This document shows, piece by piece, positions 51,022-64,000 of a stretch of DNA of 64,000 nucleotides. The DNA is taken from the NCBI GenBank assembly GCA_005882115.1, contig VBEG01000038.1, forward strand, positions 1 to 64,000, written 5' to 3'. The notes beneath the pieces are model-generated. The model had not been told where the DNA came from. It did no database searches and worked only from the letters and a program-made list of their open reading frames with translations. The DNA comes from Chloroflexota bacterium (lineage in GTDB: Bacteria; Chloroflexota; Dormibacteria; Dormibacterales; Dormibacteraceae). Position 1 is the stretch's first letter; each line of letters begins with the position of its first letter. The translations under genes were made by a program, and so were the position numbers.

Positions 51022-52100
51022 TGATCGACCGACTCGAGTCGATCGCTCGTCGTTATCGAGAGATTGAGAATGAGATGGCGCGGCCGGACGTCGCGACCGA
51101 CCACGAGAAGCTCACCAAGCTCGCGCGTGAGCAGCGCACCCTGCGTGAGATCGTCGTGGCCTATGACGCATACCGCAAGGCGCGCAAGGAGATGGACTCC
51201 GCACGCGAGATGTTGCGTCACGAGAAGGATCCCGAGATGCAGGAGTACATGCGGGCGGAGGAACATCGGGCTTCCCAGCAGCTGGCCGAGCTGGAGGAGA
51301 AGCTCAAGGTCCTTCTTCTCCCCAAGGATCCGAACGACGACCGCGACGTCGTGGTCGAGATCCAGGGAGCCGAGGGTGGGGACGAGGCCGCGCTTTTCGC
51401 TTCGGACCTGTTCCGGATGTACACGCGCTGGGCGGAGAAGAAGGGATGGAAGGTCGAGGTCGTCGACGCCTCTCCAACCGGGATGGGTGGCTACGACAAG
51501 ATCGAGTTCGAGGTGCACGGCCACGGCGCGTACTCGCAGCTCAAGTACGAAGGCGGGGTGCATCGCGTGCAGCGCGTGCCCAAGACGGAAGCACAGGGAC
51601 GCATCCACACCTCCGCGGCGACCGTCTCCGTGTTGCCGGAGGCCGATCCTGTCGAGGTGGAGCTGAAGCCGGAAGATCTGGAAATCAAGGCTTCGACCTC
51701 GACAGGTCCGGGCGGTCAGAGCGTGAACACGACTTACTCCGCGATCCGCATCACCCACAAGCCGACCGGCCTGGTGGTCAGCATCCAGGACGAGAAGTCG
51801 CAGCTCCAGAACAAGGAGAAGGCGATGCGGGTGCTTCGCGCACGCCTGTACGAGATGAAGCTCGCCGAGCAGCAGGAATCGATCAGGGCGCAGCAGCGCG
51901 GAATGGTGCGCAGCGGCAACCGGTCCGAGAAGATTCGCACCTACAACTTCAAGGACAACCGGGTGACCGACCACCGGATCAACCTCACCTTGCACAAGCT
52001 CGACCGGGTGATGGCCGGCGACCTCGATGAGCTGGTCTCCGCGGCCATCGCCGCCGAGCGCGCTGCTCAGCTCAACGGCGGCGCCGATACGCAGGCGTGA
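51021..52100 (+). CDS. prfA: peptide chain release factor 1
   Basis: STGPGGQSVNTTYSAIRITH (GGQ), VHRVQRVPKTEAQGRIHTSAATVSV. Confidence 0.96.
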   Translation: MIDRLESIARRYREIENEMARPDVATDHEKLTKLAREQRTLREIVVAYDAYRKARKEMDSAREMLRHEKDPEMQEYMRAEEHRASQQLAELEEKLKVLLLPKDPNDDRDVVVEIQGAEGGDEAALFASDLFRMYTRWAEKKGWKVEVVDASPTGMGGYDKIEFEVHGHGAYSQLKYEGGVHRVQRVPKTEAQGRIHTSAATVSVLPEADPVEVELKPEDLEIKASTSTGPGGQSVNTTYSAIRITHKPTGLVVSIQDEKSQLQNKEKAMRVLRARLYEMKLAEQQESIRAQQRGMVRSGNRSEKIRTYNFKDNRVTDHRINLTLHKLDRVMAGDLDELVSAAIAAERAAQLNGGADTQA

Positions 52101-52933
52101 CGATCGTTGAGGTTCTGAAGCTCTCCGCCGACTACCTCCGGAAGCATGGGTCGGACTCGTCTCGCCTCGACGCCGAGTTGTTGCTCGCCCATGCTCTGAA
52201 GCTGCGGCGCCTGGACCTGTATCTCAAGTTCGACCATCCCCTGAACGAAAGCGAGCTGACCGCCTACCGCGGCCTGGTCGCCCGTAGGGCAAAGGGCGAG
52301 CCAGTCGCGTACCTCGTCGGCCACAAGGAGTTCATGGGCCTGGATTTCGAGGTCACACCTGACGTGCTGGTGCCGAATCCAGATACAGAGGTGCTCGTGC
52401 AGCGCGCGGTGGAGCTGGCGCGTGACTCGCAGGTGCCGCTGCGCGTCGCCGACGTGGGCACGGGGAGTGGCTGCATCGCGGTCTCGATCGCGCACTATGC
52501 TCCTGCCACCGAGGTGTGGGCTTCAGACGTGAGCCGCGAGGCGCTCGAGGTCACGGCACGGAACGTCTCCCGGCATCGCGTGGCCGAGCGCGTCCACCTC
52601 GAGTGCGGTGACCTCCTGGAGCCGCTTCCCGGACAGTTCGACCTCATCTGCGCCAACCTTCCATACATAGATGTGGCGGCGGACCATAACCTGGCGGCGG
52701 AGGTCGTTGCCCAGCCTGCGCGCGCTCTCTACGCCGAGCAGGGCGGCGTTGAGCTTGTGAACAGGCTCCTGGAGGAGGCGCCCGCGCGGCTCAAACCCGG
52801 GGGCCGGATCCTTGCCGAGGTGGATCCATCCATCCTTGCGGCGGCCGTTGAGGCGGCCTCGCGCGGGTTCGCCGGCAATCGGCTGCACCGCGACGCAGGC
52901 GGCCACGAGCGCGTTCTCGAAGTATGGTCCTGA
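52097..52933 (+). CDS. prmC: release factor glutamine methyltransferase
   Basis: YLVGHKEFMGLDFEVTPDVLVPNPDTEVLV, DVGTGSGCIAVSIA, CANLPYI. Confidence 0.94.
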   Translation: MTIVEVLKLSADYLRKHGSDSSRLDAELLLAHALKLRRLDLYLKFDHPLNESELTAYRGLVARRAKGEPVAYLVGHKEFMGLDFEVTPDVLVPNPDTEVLVQRAVELARDSQVPLRVADVGTGSGCIAVSIAHYAPATEVWASDVSREALEVTARNVSRHRVAERVHLECGDLLEPLPGQFDLICANLPYIDVAADHNLAAEVVAQPARALYAEQGGVELVNRLLEEAPARLKPGGRILAEVDPSILAAAVEAASRGFAGNRLHRDAGGHERVLEVWS

Positions 52934-53505
52934 AGCCGACGCAAGCGGGACTGCAGAGGGCCGCCCAGCTCCTGCGCAGCGGCGCCGTGATCGCCTTTCC
53001 GACCGACACCGTCTACGGCTTGGGGGCGAGCGTCGACGACGAGCTCGCGCAAAAGCGGATCTATCAGATCAAAGGCCGGCCCGCGGGCATGCCGCTGATC
53101 CTGATGGTCGCGGCGGAATCACAGCTGGAAGGCCTCGTCCACGTCGATTCGAGGGCCGAGGCGATGATGCGCAAGTGGTGGCCGGGCCCACTCACCCTGA
53201 TCCTGCACTCGCTGCGCGGAGGGACACTCGGGGTACGGATTCCCAAACACAAAGTCGCCCTTGACCTGCTCCGGCACGCAGGTCCGCTGATGACGACGAG
53301 CGCAAACCTGCACGGCGGCGAACCCGCGATGGATGCGGACGAGGCCGGCTCGCTGTCGGGCGTGATGGCGGTGGTTGACGGCGGTGCGGCGCCCGGAGGC
53401 ACCGCATCGACGGTGCTGGACCTGACCGGACCCGAGCCGCACGTGCTGCGCGAGGGCGCGATCCCGACGCCCGAGCTGCTGGCCCCTCCGCCCCGCGCGG
53501 GTTAG
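52924..53505 (+). CDS. tsaC: threonylcarbamoyl-AMP synthase (TsaC/Sua5/YrdC)
   Basis: GAVIAFPTDTVYGLGASV, KGRPAGMPLILM, MTTSANLHG. Confidence 0.92.
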   Translation: MVLKPTQAGLQRAAQLLRSGAVIAFPTDTVYGLGASVDDELAQKRIYQIKGRPAGMPLILMVAAESQLEGLVHVDSRAEAMMRKWWPGPLTLILHSLRGGTLGVRIPKHKVALDLLRHAGPLMTTSANLHGGEPAMDADEAGSLSGVMAVVDGGAAPGGTASTVLDLTGPEPHVLREGAIPTPELLAPPPRAG

Positions 53506-53510
53506 CCTCA

Positions 53511-53562
53511 ACGCTCCCTCCGCCCCGCGGAGCGGGACGGCCCCCGTCAAGTGGGGAGGCTT
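53511..53562 (-). repeat. REP-like hairpin repeat, copy D
   Basis: Reverse complement CCTCCCCACTTGACGGGGGCCGTCCCGCTCCGCGGGGCGGAGGGAG resembles copies A-C. Confidence 0.5.
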
Positions 53563-53574
53563 TAGGATCAGTTC

Positions 53575-54849
53575 GTGACGGCGAACATCACCACGATGTC
53601 GTTTCGCGCCCTCGACCAGGTCGATCCAGACGTCGCTCAGCTCATTCGCAACGAGTTCAGGCGCCAGTCCGACACCCTGGAGCTCATCGCCTCTGAGAAC
53701 CTGACCAGCCCGGCGATCCTCGAAGCGCTCGGGACGCTGCTGACCAACAAGTACGCCGAGGGCTACCCGGGCCGGCGCTACTACGGCGGCACGGGTGAGG
53801 TGATCGACAAGATCGAGACGCTCGCGGTGGAGCGCGCCAAGCAGCTTTTCGGCGCCGACTACGTCAACGTGCAGCCTCATTCCGGGTCGCAGGCCAACGC
53901 GGCCGTCTACATGGCGGTGTGCCAGCCGGGCGATCGAGTGATGGGCATGGACCTTTCCGCCGGCGGGCATCTCACGCACGGGAGTCCGGCGAACTTCAGC
54001 GGCAAGCTCTACGAGATCCACTCCTACGGGGTCGACCGTGAGACCGAGCGGATCGACTACGACTCCGTACAGAAGTTGGCCGAAGAGGTGCGGCCGAAGA
54101 TGCTGCTCGCGGGATTCTCGGCGTATTCGCGGGTGGTCGACTGGGCGCGCATGCGTGAGATCGCAGACTCGGTGGGCGCCGTTCTCTTCGTCGACATGGC
54201 GCATGTCGCGGGCCTTGTCGCCGGGGGCGTGTATCCCTCGCCGATTCCTCACGCCGCGATCACATCGACGACGACACAGAAGACTCTGCGTGGAGCCTGG
54301 GGCGCGATCATCCTGTGCACGAACGACTGGCAGAAGCCGATCGACTCGGCGGTTTTTCCGGGTACGCAAGGCGGACCGTTGATGCACGCGATCGCGGCCA
54401 AAGCCGTTTGCTTCGGCGAGGCCCTGAAGCCGGCGTTCAAGGATTACGCAAAGCAGGTCGTCGTCAACGCGAAGGCCATGGCGAATCGACTTACCGAACG
54501 AGGGCTTCGTCTCGTCAGCGGCGGAACCGACAACCACCTCATGCTCGTCGACCTGCGGCCCCAGAAACGCACGGGCAAGCAGGTGCAGGACATCGCCGAC
54601 ACCGTGGGCATCACGCTCAACCGCAACTCGATCCCGTTCGACGACGCGTCAAAGTTCAACCCGAGCGGGGTGCGCGTCGGCACGCCCCTGGTGACGACCC
54701 GCGGCATGCGCGAGCCGGAGATGGTCATCATCGCGGACTGCATCGCCGACGTGGTCGAGCGCATCGACGACCCGGCGACTCTGGATTCGGTCCACGAGCG
54801 GGCGCTGGAGTTGTGCCGGAAGTTCCCGATCCCCTACGCGTTTGACTAG
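53575..54849 (+). CDS. glyA: serine hydroxymethyltransferase
   Basis: [43 protein letters not shown]. Confidence 0.97.
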   Translation: MTANITTMSFRALDQVDPDVAQLIRNEFRRQSDTLELIASENLTSPAILEALGTLLTNKYAEGYPGRRYYGGTGEVIDKIETLAVERAKQLFGADYVNVQPHSGSQANAAVYMAVCQPGDRVMGMDLSAGGHLTHGSPANFSGKLYEIHSYGVDRETERIDYDSVQKLAEEVRPKMLLAGFSAYSRVVDWARMREIADSVGAVLFVDMAHVAGLVAGGVYPSPIPHAAITSTTTQKTLRGAWGAIILCTNDWQKPIDSAVFPGTQGGPLMHAIAAKAVCFGEALKPAFKDYAKQVVVNAKAMANRLTERGLRLVSGGTDNHLMLVDLRPQKRTGKQVQDIADTVGITLNRNSIPFDDASKFNPSGVRVGTPLVTTRGMREPEMVIIADCIADVVERIDDPATLDSVHERALELCRKFPIPYAFD

Positions 54850-55960
54850 CGGCGACTTCTTCAGCGAGACCGCGCTGAACAACCTGACGGAGCACCTCCT
54901 GCCCGGCCTGTGGCCGTTTCTGATCGCCTTGATCGTGACCGCGATCGCCGTCCCCTTCGGCATCGTCCTGTCGCGCAGGTACCACGTTGTCGCCGAACCC
55001 GGCGGCCGCCACGCACACGCGAACCCGACACCAATGCTGGGCGGGCTCGCGATGTGGATCGGCTTTGCGATCACGATGGCCGTCTTCGCACCGCGCAACC
55101 TCCAGACGTTGGGTCTGCTGGTTGTGTCAGGTCTCGCGACCGGGCTGCTGATCATCGATGACCGCTGGTCGATGCGACCATTCGCGAAGCTTGCGGTCCA
55201 GGTCGCGCTGGCGCTGCTGGCGGTTGTGGTTTTCAACTACCAGATCCGCTTCGTCGGCCTCCCAGGGGGTCATACCATCGAATTCGCGCTCCCTGTCGCG
55301 GTGGCGGTGAGCGTGTTCTGGCTGGTCGGACTGCAGAACACGGTCAACTTCTTGGACGGCGCGGATGGTCTTGCCGCCGGCGTGGTCGCCATCGTGGCGA
55401 TGGTCCTGCTGCTGGCCGCCGGCCAGCAAAAGCAGCTGAACGTCGTGCAGCTGAGTGGGGCGCTGGCCGGATGCTGCGTCGGGTTTCTGCTCTTTAACTT
55501 CCCGCCCGCCCGCGTCTTCATGGGCGACTCCGGGGCCCACTTTCTTGGGGTGGCGCTCGGCATGATCTCCATCCTCGGGGTGGCGAAGGTGGCCGTCGGA
55601 TTCGCCCTGGCCGCGCCCGTGATTGCGCTCGCTGTGCCGATCGCCGACACCGGCTGGGCGATCCTGCGCCGCGGGCGCATTGGAGCTTCGGTGGCGACGC
55701 CCGACCGGTTGCACCTGCATCATCGCCTCCAGTCGTTTGGGCTCGACCCTCGACAAACGTGCTACGTGTTCTACGCGGCGAGCGCCCTGCTGGGCGCCCT
55801 CGGGCTCACCCTCTTCGGCCACGGCCGGATCCTCGCCGTCGTTGTTGTGGCAGCGGCCGTGCTCACGTCGACTGTCGTGGCGGACCTTCTTCTGCACACC
55901 GGTTGGCGTGTGCCCGCACCGTGGCTGCGTCGCCTGCTGAACGCACCCGGCTCCCGGTAG
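54842..55960 (+). CDS. MraY/WecA-type undecaprenyl-phosphate sugar-1-phosphate transferase
   Basis: [52 protein letters not shown]. Confidence 0.9.
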   Translation: MTSGDFFSETALNNLTEHLLPGLWPFLIALIVTAIAVPFGIVLSRRYHVVAEPGGRHAHANPTPMLGGLAMWIGFAITMAVFAPRNLQTLGLLVVSGLATGLLIIDDRWSMRPFAKLAVQVALALLAVVVFNYQIRFVGLPGGHTIEFALPVAVAVSVFWLVGLQNTVNFLDGADGLAAGVVAIVAMVLLLAAGQQKQLNVVQLSGALAGCCVGFLLFNFPPARVFMGDSGAHFLGVALGMISILGVAKVAVGFALAAPVIALAVPIADTGWAILRRGRIGASVATPDRLHLHHRLQSFGLDPRQTCYVFYAASALLGALGLTLFGHGRILAVVVVAAAVLTSTVVADLLLHTGWRVPAPWLRRLLNAPGSR

Positions 55961-55974
55961 GATTTACCGCGGGT

Positions 55975-56187
55975 ATGGCGTCCAGCCGGAGCCCAGGGCC
56001 GACCGGCGCCGAGCTGATGGGACTCGGTGCTCTCCTGGCCGGCGCTGTCGTGGCGCCGATCTTGCTGGGCATCGTCCTCGACGGAGCCCTTCACACCTCG
56101 CCACTCTTCCTCTTCGCGGGCCTGGTGGTCGGGATCCTCGCCTCAGTCGGAGTCGTGTACGTGAGGTACGTCAAGCGCTACTGGTGA
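55975..56187 (+). CDS. AtpZ/AtpI-like small membrane protein
   Basis: Two TM helices, first gene of the atp cluster. Confidence 0.7.
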   Translation: MASSRSPGPTGAELMGLGALLAGAVVAPILLGIVLDGALHTSPLFLFAGLVVGILASVGVVYVRYVKRYW

Positions 56188-56525
56188 GACTGCAAGGGGT
56201 GACCGGCCGCGTCGTGATTGGCTGCCTCGTCGCGGCGGTCGTCGTGTTTGCGGCTCTCTCCCTCATGGGTTACACCCGCGCCGGAATTGCGGTCGGGCTT
56301 GGGCTGTTGCTCGGTTCCATCAACGGCGCTCTGGCCGAACGCGCCCTCGGGGCCGGCGTCAGCGTGCGGTTGTCGAGCCTTTCGAGGCTGGCGGTGCTGA
56401 CGGGGGCGGCCATCGGCGGCGGGCTGCTTCTCGGCGCCGATTACGCGTGGTTGGTAATCCTCGGCGTGGCCGGAGCGCAGGCGGTGCTCGTCGCCGTCGC
56501 CGCGAGGTCATTGCTGCACAGATGA
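56184..56525 (+). CDS. ATP synthase subunit I-like membrane protein
   Basis: Four hydrophobic helices, between AtpZ-like gene and atpB. Confidence 0.65.
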   Translation: MRLQGVTGRVVIGCLVAAVVVFAALSLMGYTRAGIAVGLGLLLGSINGALAERALGAGVSVRLSSLSRLAVLTGAAIGGGLLLGADYAWLVILGVAGAQAVLVAVAARSLLHR

Positions 56526-57280
56526 GATTCGTATTTGACGAGCAGCCGCCCGTCACGCATCCGACGGTCGACCTGGGGTGCGGAACCTGGTGCACGATCA
56601 ACTACGACAGCATCTTCTCCAGCGTGTTGGCGATCGTGGTCACGGTGGTGGCGGCCGTCCTGATCGCCAGATCGATGAACAGCGAGCGTCCCAACCGCGT
56701 GCAGGCCCTTGCCGAGTGGGCGTTTTCCTACGTCAGGTCGACGAGCAAAGAGAACGCGCCTGACGCATCGAGCTTCGTCGTCCCGCTGGCGGCGACCATC
56801 GGTTTCTACATCCTCGTCGCCAACTACCTCGACTTCCTGCCGATCACGCTCATCCCGAACTTGCATCCCGCGAACACCGACGTCAACCAGACCGCGGCAA
56901 TGGCGATCGTCGTCTTCGTGCTCCTGCACTGGTACAACATCAGGCTGCGCGGATTCAAGGGCTACTTGCTCTACTACACGCGACCGCACGAGCTGCCGGT
57001 TTGGGCGCGCGCGATCTTCACTCCCCTGAATGTGATCGAAGAGATCGTCAAGCCGGTGACGCTGGCGCTGCGACTTTTCGGCAACCTCCTCGCCGGACTT
57101 CTCATGCTCTACGTGATCGGGCTCCTGCTGCCGCCCTTTCTAGCGACCCCAGTGGTCGCGATCTGGAAGCTATTCGACGTGTTGTTCATCGGTCTGATCC
57201 AGGCATTCATCTTCATGTTGCTGACGCTGGTCTACTTCGGTCTCGCCCGCGAGGGCTTCGAACAAGAGCATTCACACTAA
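56522..57280 (+). CDS. atpB: F0F1 ATP synthase subunit a
   Basis: [39 protein letters not shown]. Confidence 0.95.
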   Translation: MRFVFDEQPPVTHPTVDLGCGTWCTINYDSIFSSVLAIVVTVVAAVLIARSMNSERPNRVQALAEWAFSYVRSTSKENAPDASSFVVPLAATIGFYILVANYLDFLPITLIPNLHPANTDVNQTAAMAIVVFVLLHWYNIRLRGFKGYLLYYTRPHELPVWARAIFTPLNVIEEIVKPVTLALRLFGNLLAGLLMLYVIGLLLPPFLATPVVAIWKLFDVLFIGLIQAFIFMLLTLVYFGLAREGFEQEHSH

Positions 57281-57290
57281 GGAGGGAGTC

Positions 57291-57530
57291 ATGGACCACC
57301 TGGGAGCTGCAATGATCGCCTTCGGGCTGGCGCTTGGAGGAGGCGCGATCGGCGCCGCCATCGGCGACGGTCTCGTGGGCAACGCAACCATCAATGGCGT
57401 AGCCCGGCAGCCTGAGGCGCGCGGTCAGCTGCAGGGCATCATGTTCATCATCATCGGACTGGTCGAGGGGATGTACTTCATCAACCTCGCCTTCGGTGCC
57501 CTGTTCGTGTTCTCGCTGGGGGCTAAGTGA
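57291..57530 (+). CDS. atpE: F0F1 ATP synthase subunit c
   Basis: [44 protein letters not shown]. Confidence 0.96.
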   Translation: MDHLGAAMIAFGLALGGGAIGAAIGDGLVGNATINGVARQPEARGQLQGIMFIIIGLVEGMYFINLAFGALFVFSLGAK

Positions 57531-58099
57531 CGCACAGCTCTGTCTACCTCGAATCCGGGGTCTTGACCTTCAACGGGACTTTTATTGTCGAGACCGTCGG
57601 CTTCCTGCTCATGCTGTTGTTTCTGGCCAGGGTTCCCTTGCCGTTCCTCGGTATCCCCAAGCCCGTGTTCCCGTGGATCATCGACATCGCGGAGGCACGG
57701 CAGCGCCAGATCACCGCCAAGCTCCAGGAAGCGGAGCAAGCTCGAGCTGAGGCTGAGGCCAGGCTGAAGGAGGCCGACAGCAAGCTCGTCGAGGCGCGCA
57801 AGACCGCCGACGCCGTGATCGAAGGCGCGAATCGCTCGGGGGAACAGCTGCGCGCCGACCTGCGGCAGAAAGCCGACCTTGAATACCAACGGATCGTGGA
57901 CAGCGCCAGCCGCGACATCGAGGTCGAGCGCGAGCGCGCCCTGCAGGGAGCGCGCGACCAGGTCGCCGGGCTCGTCGTCGCGGCCACGGAGAAGGTGATC
58001 CGCGAGACTCTGGACGAACCCAAGCACCGCCGCCTGATCGACCGAGCTATCGAGGAGGTTGCGCGTGGCGACGACCGCCGCGGGCGGAGTGGCTCGTGA
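57527..58099 (+). CDS. atpF: F0F1 ATP synthase subunit b
   Basis: N-terminal TM then long charged helix; position in operon. Confidence 0.9.
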   Translation: MTHSSVYLESGVLTFNGTFIVETVGFLLMLLFLARVPLPFLGIPKPVFPWIIDIAEARQRQITAKLQEAEQARAEAEARLKEADSKLVEARKTADAVIEGANRSGEQLRADLRQKADLEYQRIVDSASRDIEVERERALQGARDQVAGLVVAATEKVIRETLDEPKHRRLIDRAIEEVARGDDRRGRSGS

Positions 58100-58130
58100 C
58101 GGCACCGGGAGATTGGGGGACGAAGATCCG

Positions 58131-58667
58131 GTGACGGGCGCGAGCCGCTCCGCCAGGCGCTACGCGAGGGCCATCTTCGAGCTGGCGCTGCAAGATGGCG
58201 AGGTCGACCAGTGGTCGCGCCGTCTGGTTAAAATCCGCGAGCTGTTCGCCGACCCTCAGGTGGCGGCGGTCTTGAGCAATCCCACGATCGCCACCGAACA
58301 TCGGGAGGCGCTGGTCGCGACCGCCCCGCACCTCATCGATGAAGAGGCGACGAACCTGGCGCGGCTCCTCATCGAGTCTGGCCGCATCGACGAGGTGCAA
58401 GATATCGACGACGAGTTTCAGCGCCTGGCCGACGAGGCCGCGGGGCGTGTACGCGCGACCGTGACGACCGCGATCGAGCTCGAAGCAGCCGATCGCGACC
58501 GGGTCACCCGCGAGCTGTCAAAACGCCTGGACAAGGACGTACGCCTGAGCCTCGTCGTCGATCCGCGGATCCTCGGCGGGATGAAATTGCAATACGGCGA
58601 CCGGATCGTCGACGCCAGCGTCGCCACTCGATTGGAGCAGCTGCGCCGCCGGCTGGCGGCCTCTTAG
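58131..58667 (+). CDS. atpH: F0F1 ATP synthase subunit delta (start 58131 GTG or upstream)
   Basis: [54 protein letters not shown]. Confidence 0.93.
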   Translation: MTGASRSARRYARAIFELALQDGEVDQWSRRLVKIRELFADPQVAAVLSNPTIATEHREALVATAPHLIDEEATNLARLLIESGRIDEVQDIDDEFQRLADEAAGRVRATVTTAIELEAADRDRVTRELSKRLDKDVRLSLVVDPRILGGMKLQYGDRIVDASVATRLEQLRRRLAAS

Positions 58668-58677
58668 GAGTGAAAGA

Positions 58678-62626
<3,949 letters not shown>

Positions 62627-63031
62627 GTGCCGTTCTCTCTGCGCGTGGTCAGCGTCGAGCGGAGCCTGTTCGAGGGCGACGTCGATTTCGTCGTCGCGAA
62701 CGGAGCGGACGGAGAGCTGGGCATCCTGCCCCGACACGCGCCACTGATGACGATCCTGAAGCCAGGCGCCCTGAAGATCCGACACGGCGGCAACGAGGAG
62801 CTGCTCTTCGTGGGCGGCGGGTTCCTCGAGGTCCTTCCGGATCGAGTCACCGTCCTCGCCGACGTCGCCGAGCACGCCGACGAGATATCGGTCCAGCAGG
62901 CCGAGGAGGCACGGCGCCGCGCGCAGGAGAAGCTTGCGGGAACCTTGACGGCTTCTGAGGAGACCGAGTTCCAGAACGCTCTCGCCATGGCGGAGGCCCG
63001 GTTGCGCCTCGCCCGAACGCGTCGGGGATAG
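62627..63031 (+). CDS. atpC: F0F1 ATP synthase subunit epsilon
   Basis: VVSVERSLFEGDVDFVVANGADGELGILPRHAPLMT. Confidence 0.95.
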   Translation: MPFSLRVVSVERSLFEGDVDFVVANGADGELGILPRHAPLMTILKPGALKIRHGGNEELLFVGGGFLEVLPDRVTVLADVAEHADEISVQQAEEARRRAQEKLAGTLTASEETEFQNALAMAEARLRLARTRRG

Positions 63032-63058
63032 AGCTTTCCACCTAGTCTTAGGCGCTCG

Positions 63059-64000
63059 ATGAAGGGATCCATGGGTGGCCGCGACCGGGCGCTGCACATC
63101 ACAGGCGGCGAGCAGCTGGCGGGCAAGATCTGCGTGAGCGGCTCCAAGAACGCCGCGCTTCCCGAGATGGCCGCCGCGCTGCTCACTACCGAGCCGGTGA
63201 CTCTGCAAAACGTGCCGCGGGTGACCGACACAGTGCTGATGGGCGAGATCATCTCGCTGCTCGGCGGCCATACCTCAGGTGAGGGCACTGTCGTCATCGA
63301 CGCGGGTGCTGCCGGCAAGACTGACGTGCCCGATGACCTCGGCCGCCGCATGCGGGCGACGATCGTCCTGCTCGGAGCCCTCGTCGCGCGCTTCGGCCAC
63401 GCGAGGGTGCCCCGGCCAGGCGGCGACGACATCGGGGCGCGTCGGGTCGAGCAGCACCTCCGAGCCTTGCGCCAGATGGGCGCCCACATCAACGAGACGC
63501 ACAATGAGATCGTCGCCACCGCGGACCGGCTGCGCGGCGGTCGCATCGTGTTCGACCTCCCGACGGTGACCGGGACGGAAAACATCCTCCTGGCCGCGGT
63601 GACCGCGGACGGCCAGACCGAGATCTTCAATGCCGCCCGGGAGCCACACGTGCAGGACCTGTGCCGTCTCCTGACCAAGATGGGCGCCCAGATCGATGGC
63701 ATCGGCACCGAGCGGTTGATCGTGGACGGGACGATCGACCTCAGCGGCGCCGAGCACACGGTGATCTCGGACTACCTGGAGGCGGGGACGTACGCCATCG
63801 CGACAGCGGCCGCCGGCGGCGAGCTGCTGATCGAGTGCACACGGGCGGAGGACCTGGAGCTCTTGTTGCTCAAGCTCGAGCAGGCCGGTGCCCGCGTCCA
63901 GACGGGCGACGGATGGTTTCGCATCGCGCGGGACAGGCAGACGCCGCTGCAACCGATCGACATGTCGACCTGGACGTTTCCCGGTTTTCCGACCGACCTC
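63059..64000 (+). CDS. murA: UDP-N-acetylglucosamine 1-carboxyvinyltransferase, truncated by the window end
   Basis: ISGSKNAALP-type CVSGSKNAALPEMAAALLT, VPRPGGDDIGARRVEQHL; open frame to 64000. Confidence 0.93.
   Translation, partial: MKGSMGGRDRALHITGGEQLAGKICVSGSKNAALPEMAAALLTTEPVTLQNVPRVTDTVLMGEIISLLGGHTSGEGTVVIDAGAAGKTDVPDDLGRRMRATIVLLGALVARFGHARVPRPGGDDIGARRVEQHLRALRQMGAHINETHNEIVATADRLRGGRIVFDLPTVTGTENILLAAVTADGQTEIFNAAREPHVQDLCRLLTKMGAQIDGIGTERLIVDGTIDLSGAEHTVISDYLEAGTYAIATAAAGGELLIECTRAEDLELLLLKLEQAGARVQTGDGWFRIARDRQTPLQPIDMSTWTFPGFPTDL

Overview
High-GC bacterial chromosome segment, almost fully coding and mostly core housekeeping. Protein signatures (InhA-like FabI, SCO1664/DUF3090 pair, F420-type oxidoreductases, Asp-type MurA) suggest an actinobacterial/Chloroflexota/Dormibacterota-like soil lineage; this is inference. 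Left to right: ftsA-ftsZ-nrdR-pgeF-yggS-yggT-ileS-lspA-rluD-gmk-coaBC-priA(disrupted)-PPOX-def-fmt-smpB; an R2lox-like oxidase; ssrA (tmRNA); a gene-poor 1.3 kb patch with decayed sequence; LapA/LOG/PLD genes; a Sco-thioredoxin fusion with ctaA-ctaB; MBL hydrolase, sulfurtransferase, InhA-like fabI; an RNase H-like ORF and an AT-hook/leucine-zipper basic protein; acyl-CoA dehydrogenase with two MaoC-type genes; a five-gene Liv-type ABC transporter; SCO1664/DUF3090; dnaK; tRNA-Thr(CGT); an HtrA-like protein; argS, pyrG, glpX, M50 protease, rpmE, DUF1385, prfA-prmC-tsaC-glyA, a MraY/WecA-type transferase, the whole F-type ATP synthase operon and the 5' part of murA. I see no CRISPR array, phage or intact IS. 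Best leads: (1) a small basic protein with an AT-hook followed by a GCN4-like leucine zipper; (2) priA with an apparent 61-nt microhomology deletion removing the DEAH motif; (3) a type-2 IleRS with HIGH motif altered to ATHH and MurA with Cys to Asp, both predicting antibiotic insensitivity; (4) repeated CTGA/ATAG stop-start junctions implying CTG/ATA initiation, and an fmt with no usable start; (5) a 13-bp perfect inverted repeat bracketing the tmRNA; (6) an HtrA-like protein lacking catalytic His and Asp; (7) a family of hairpin repeats, two copies of which are translated in-frame in a DUF1385 gene.
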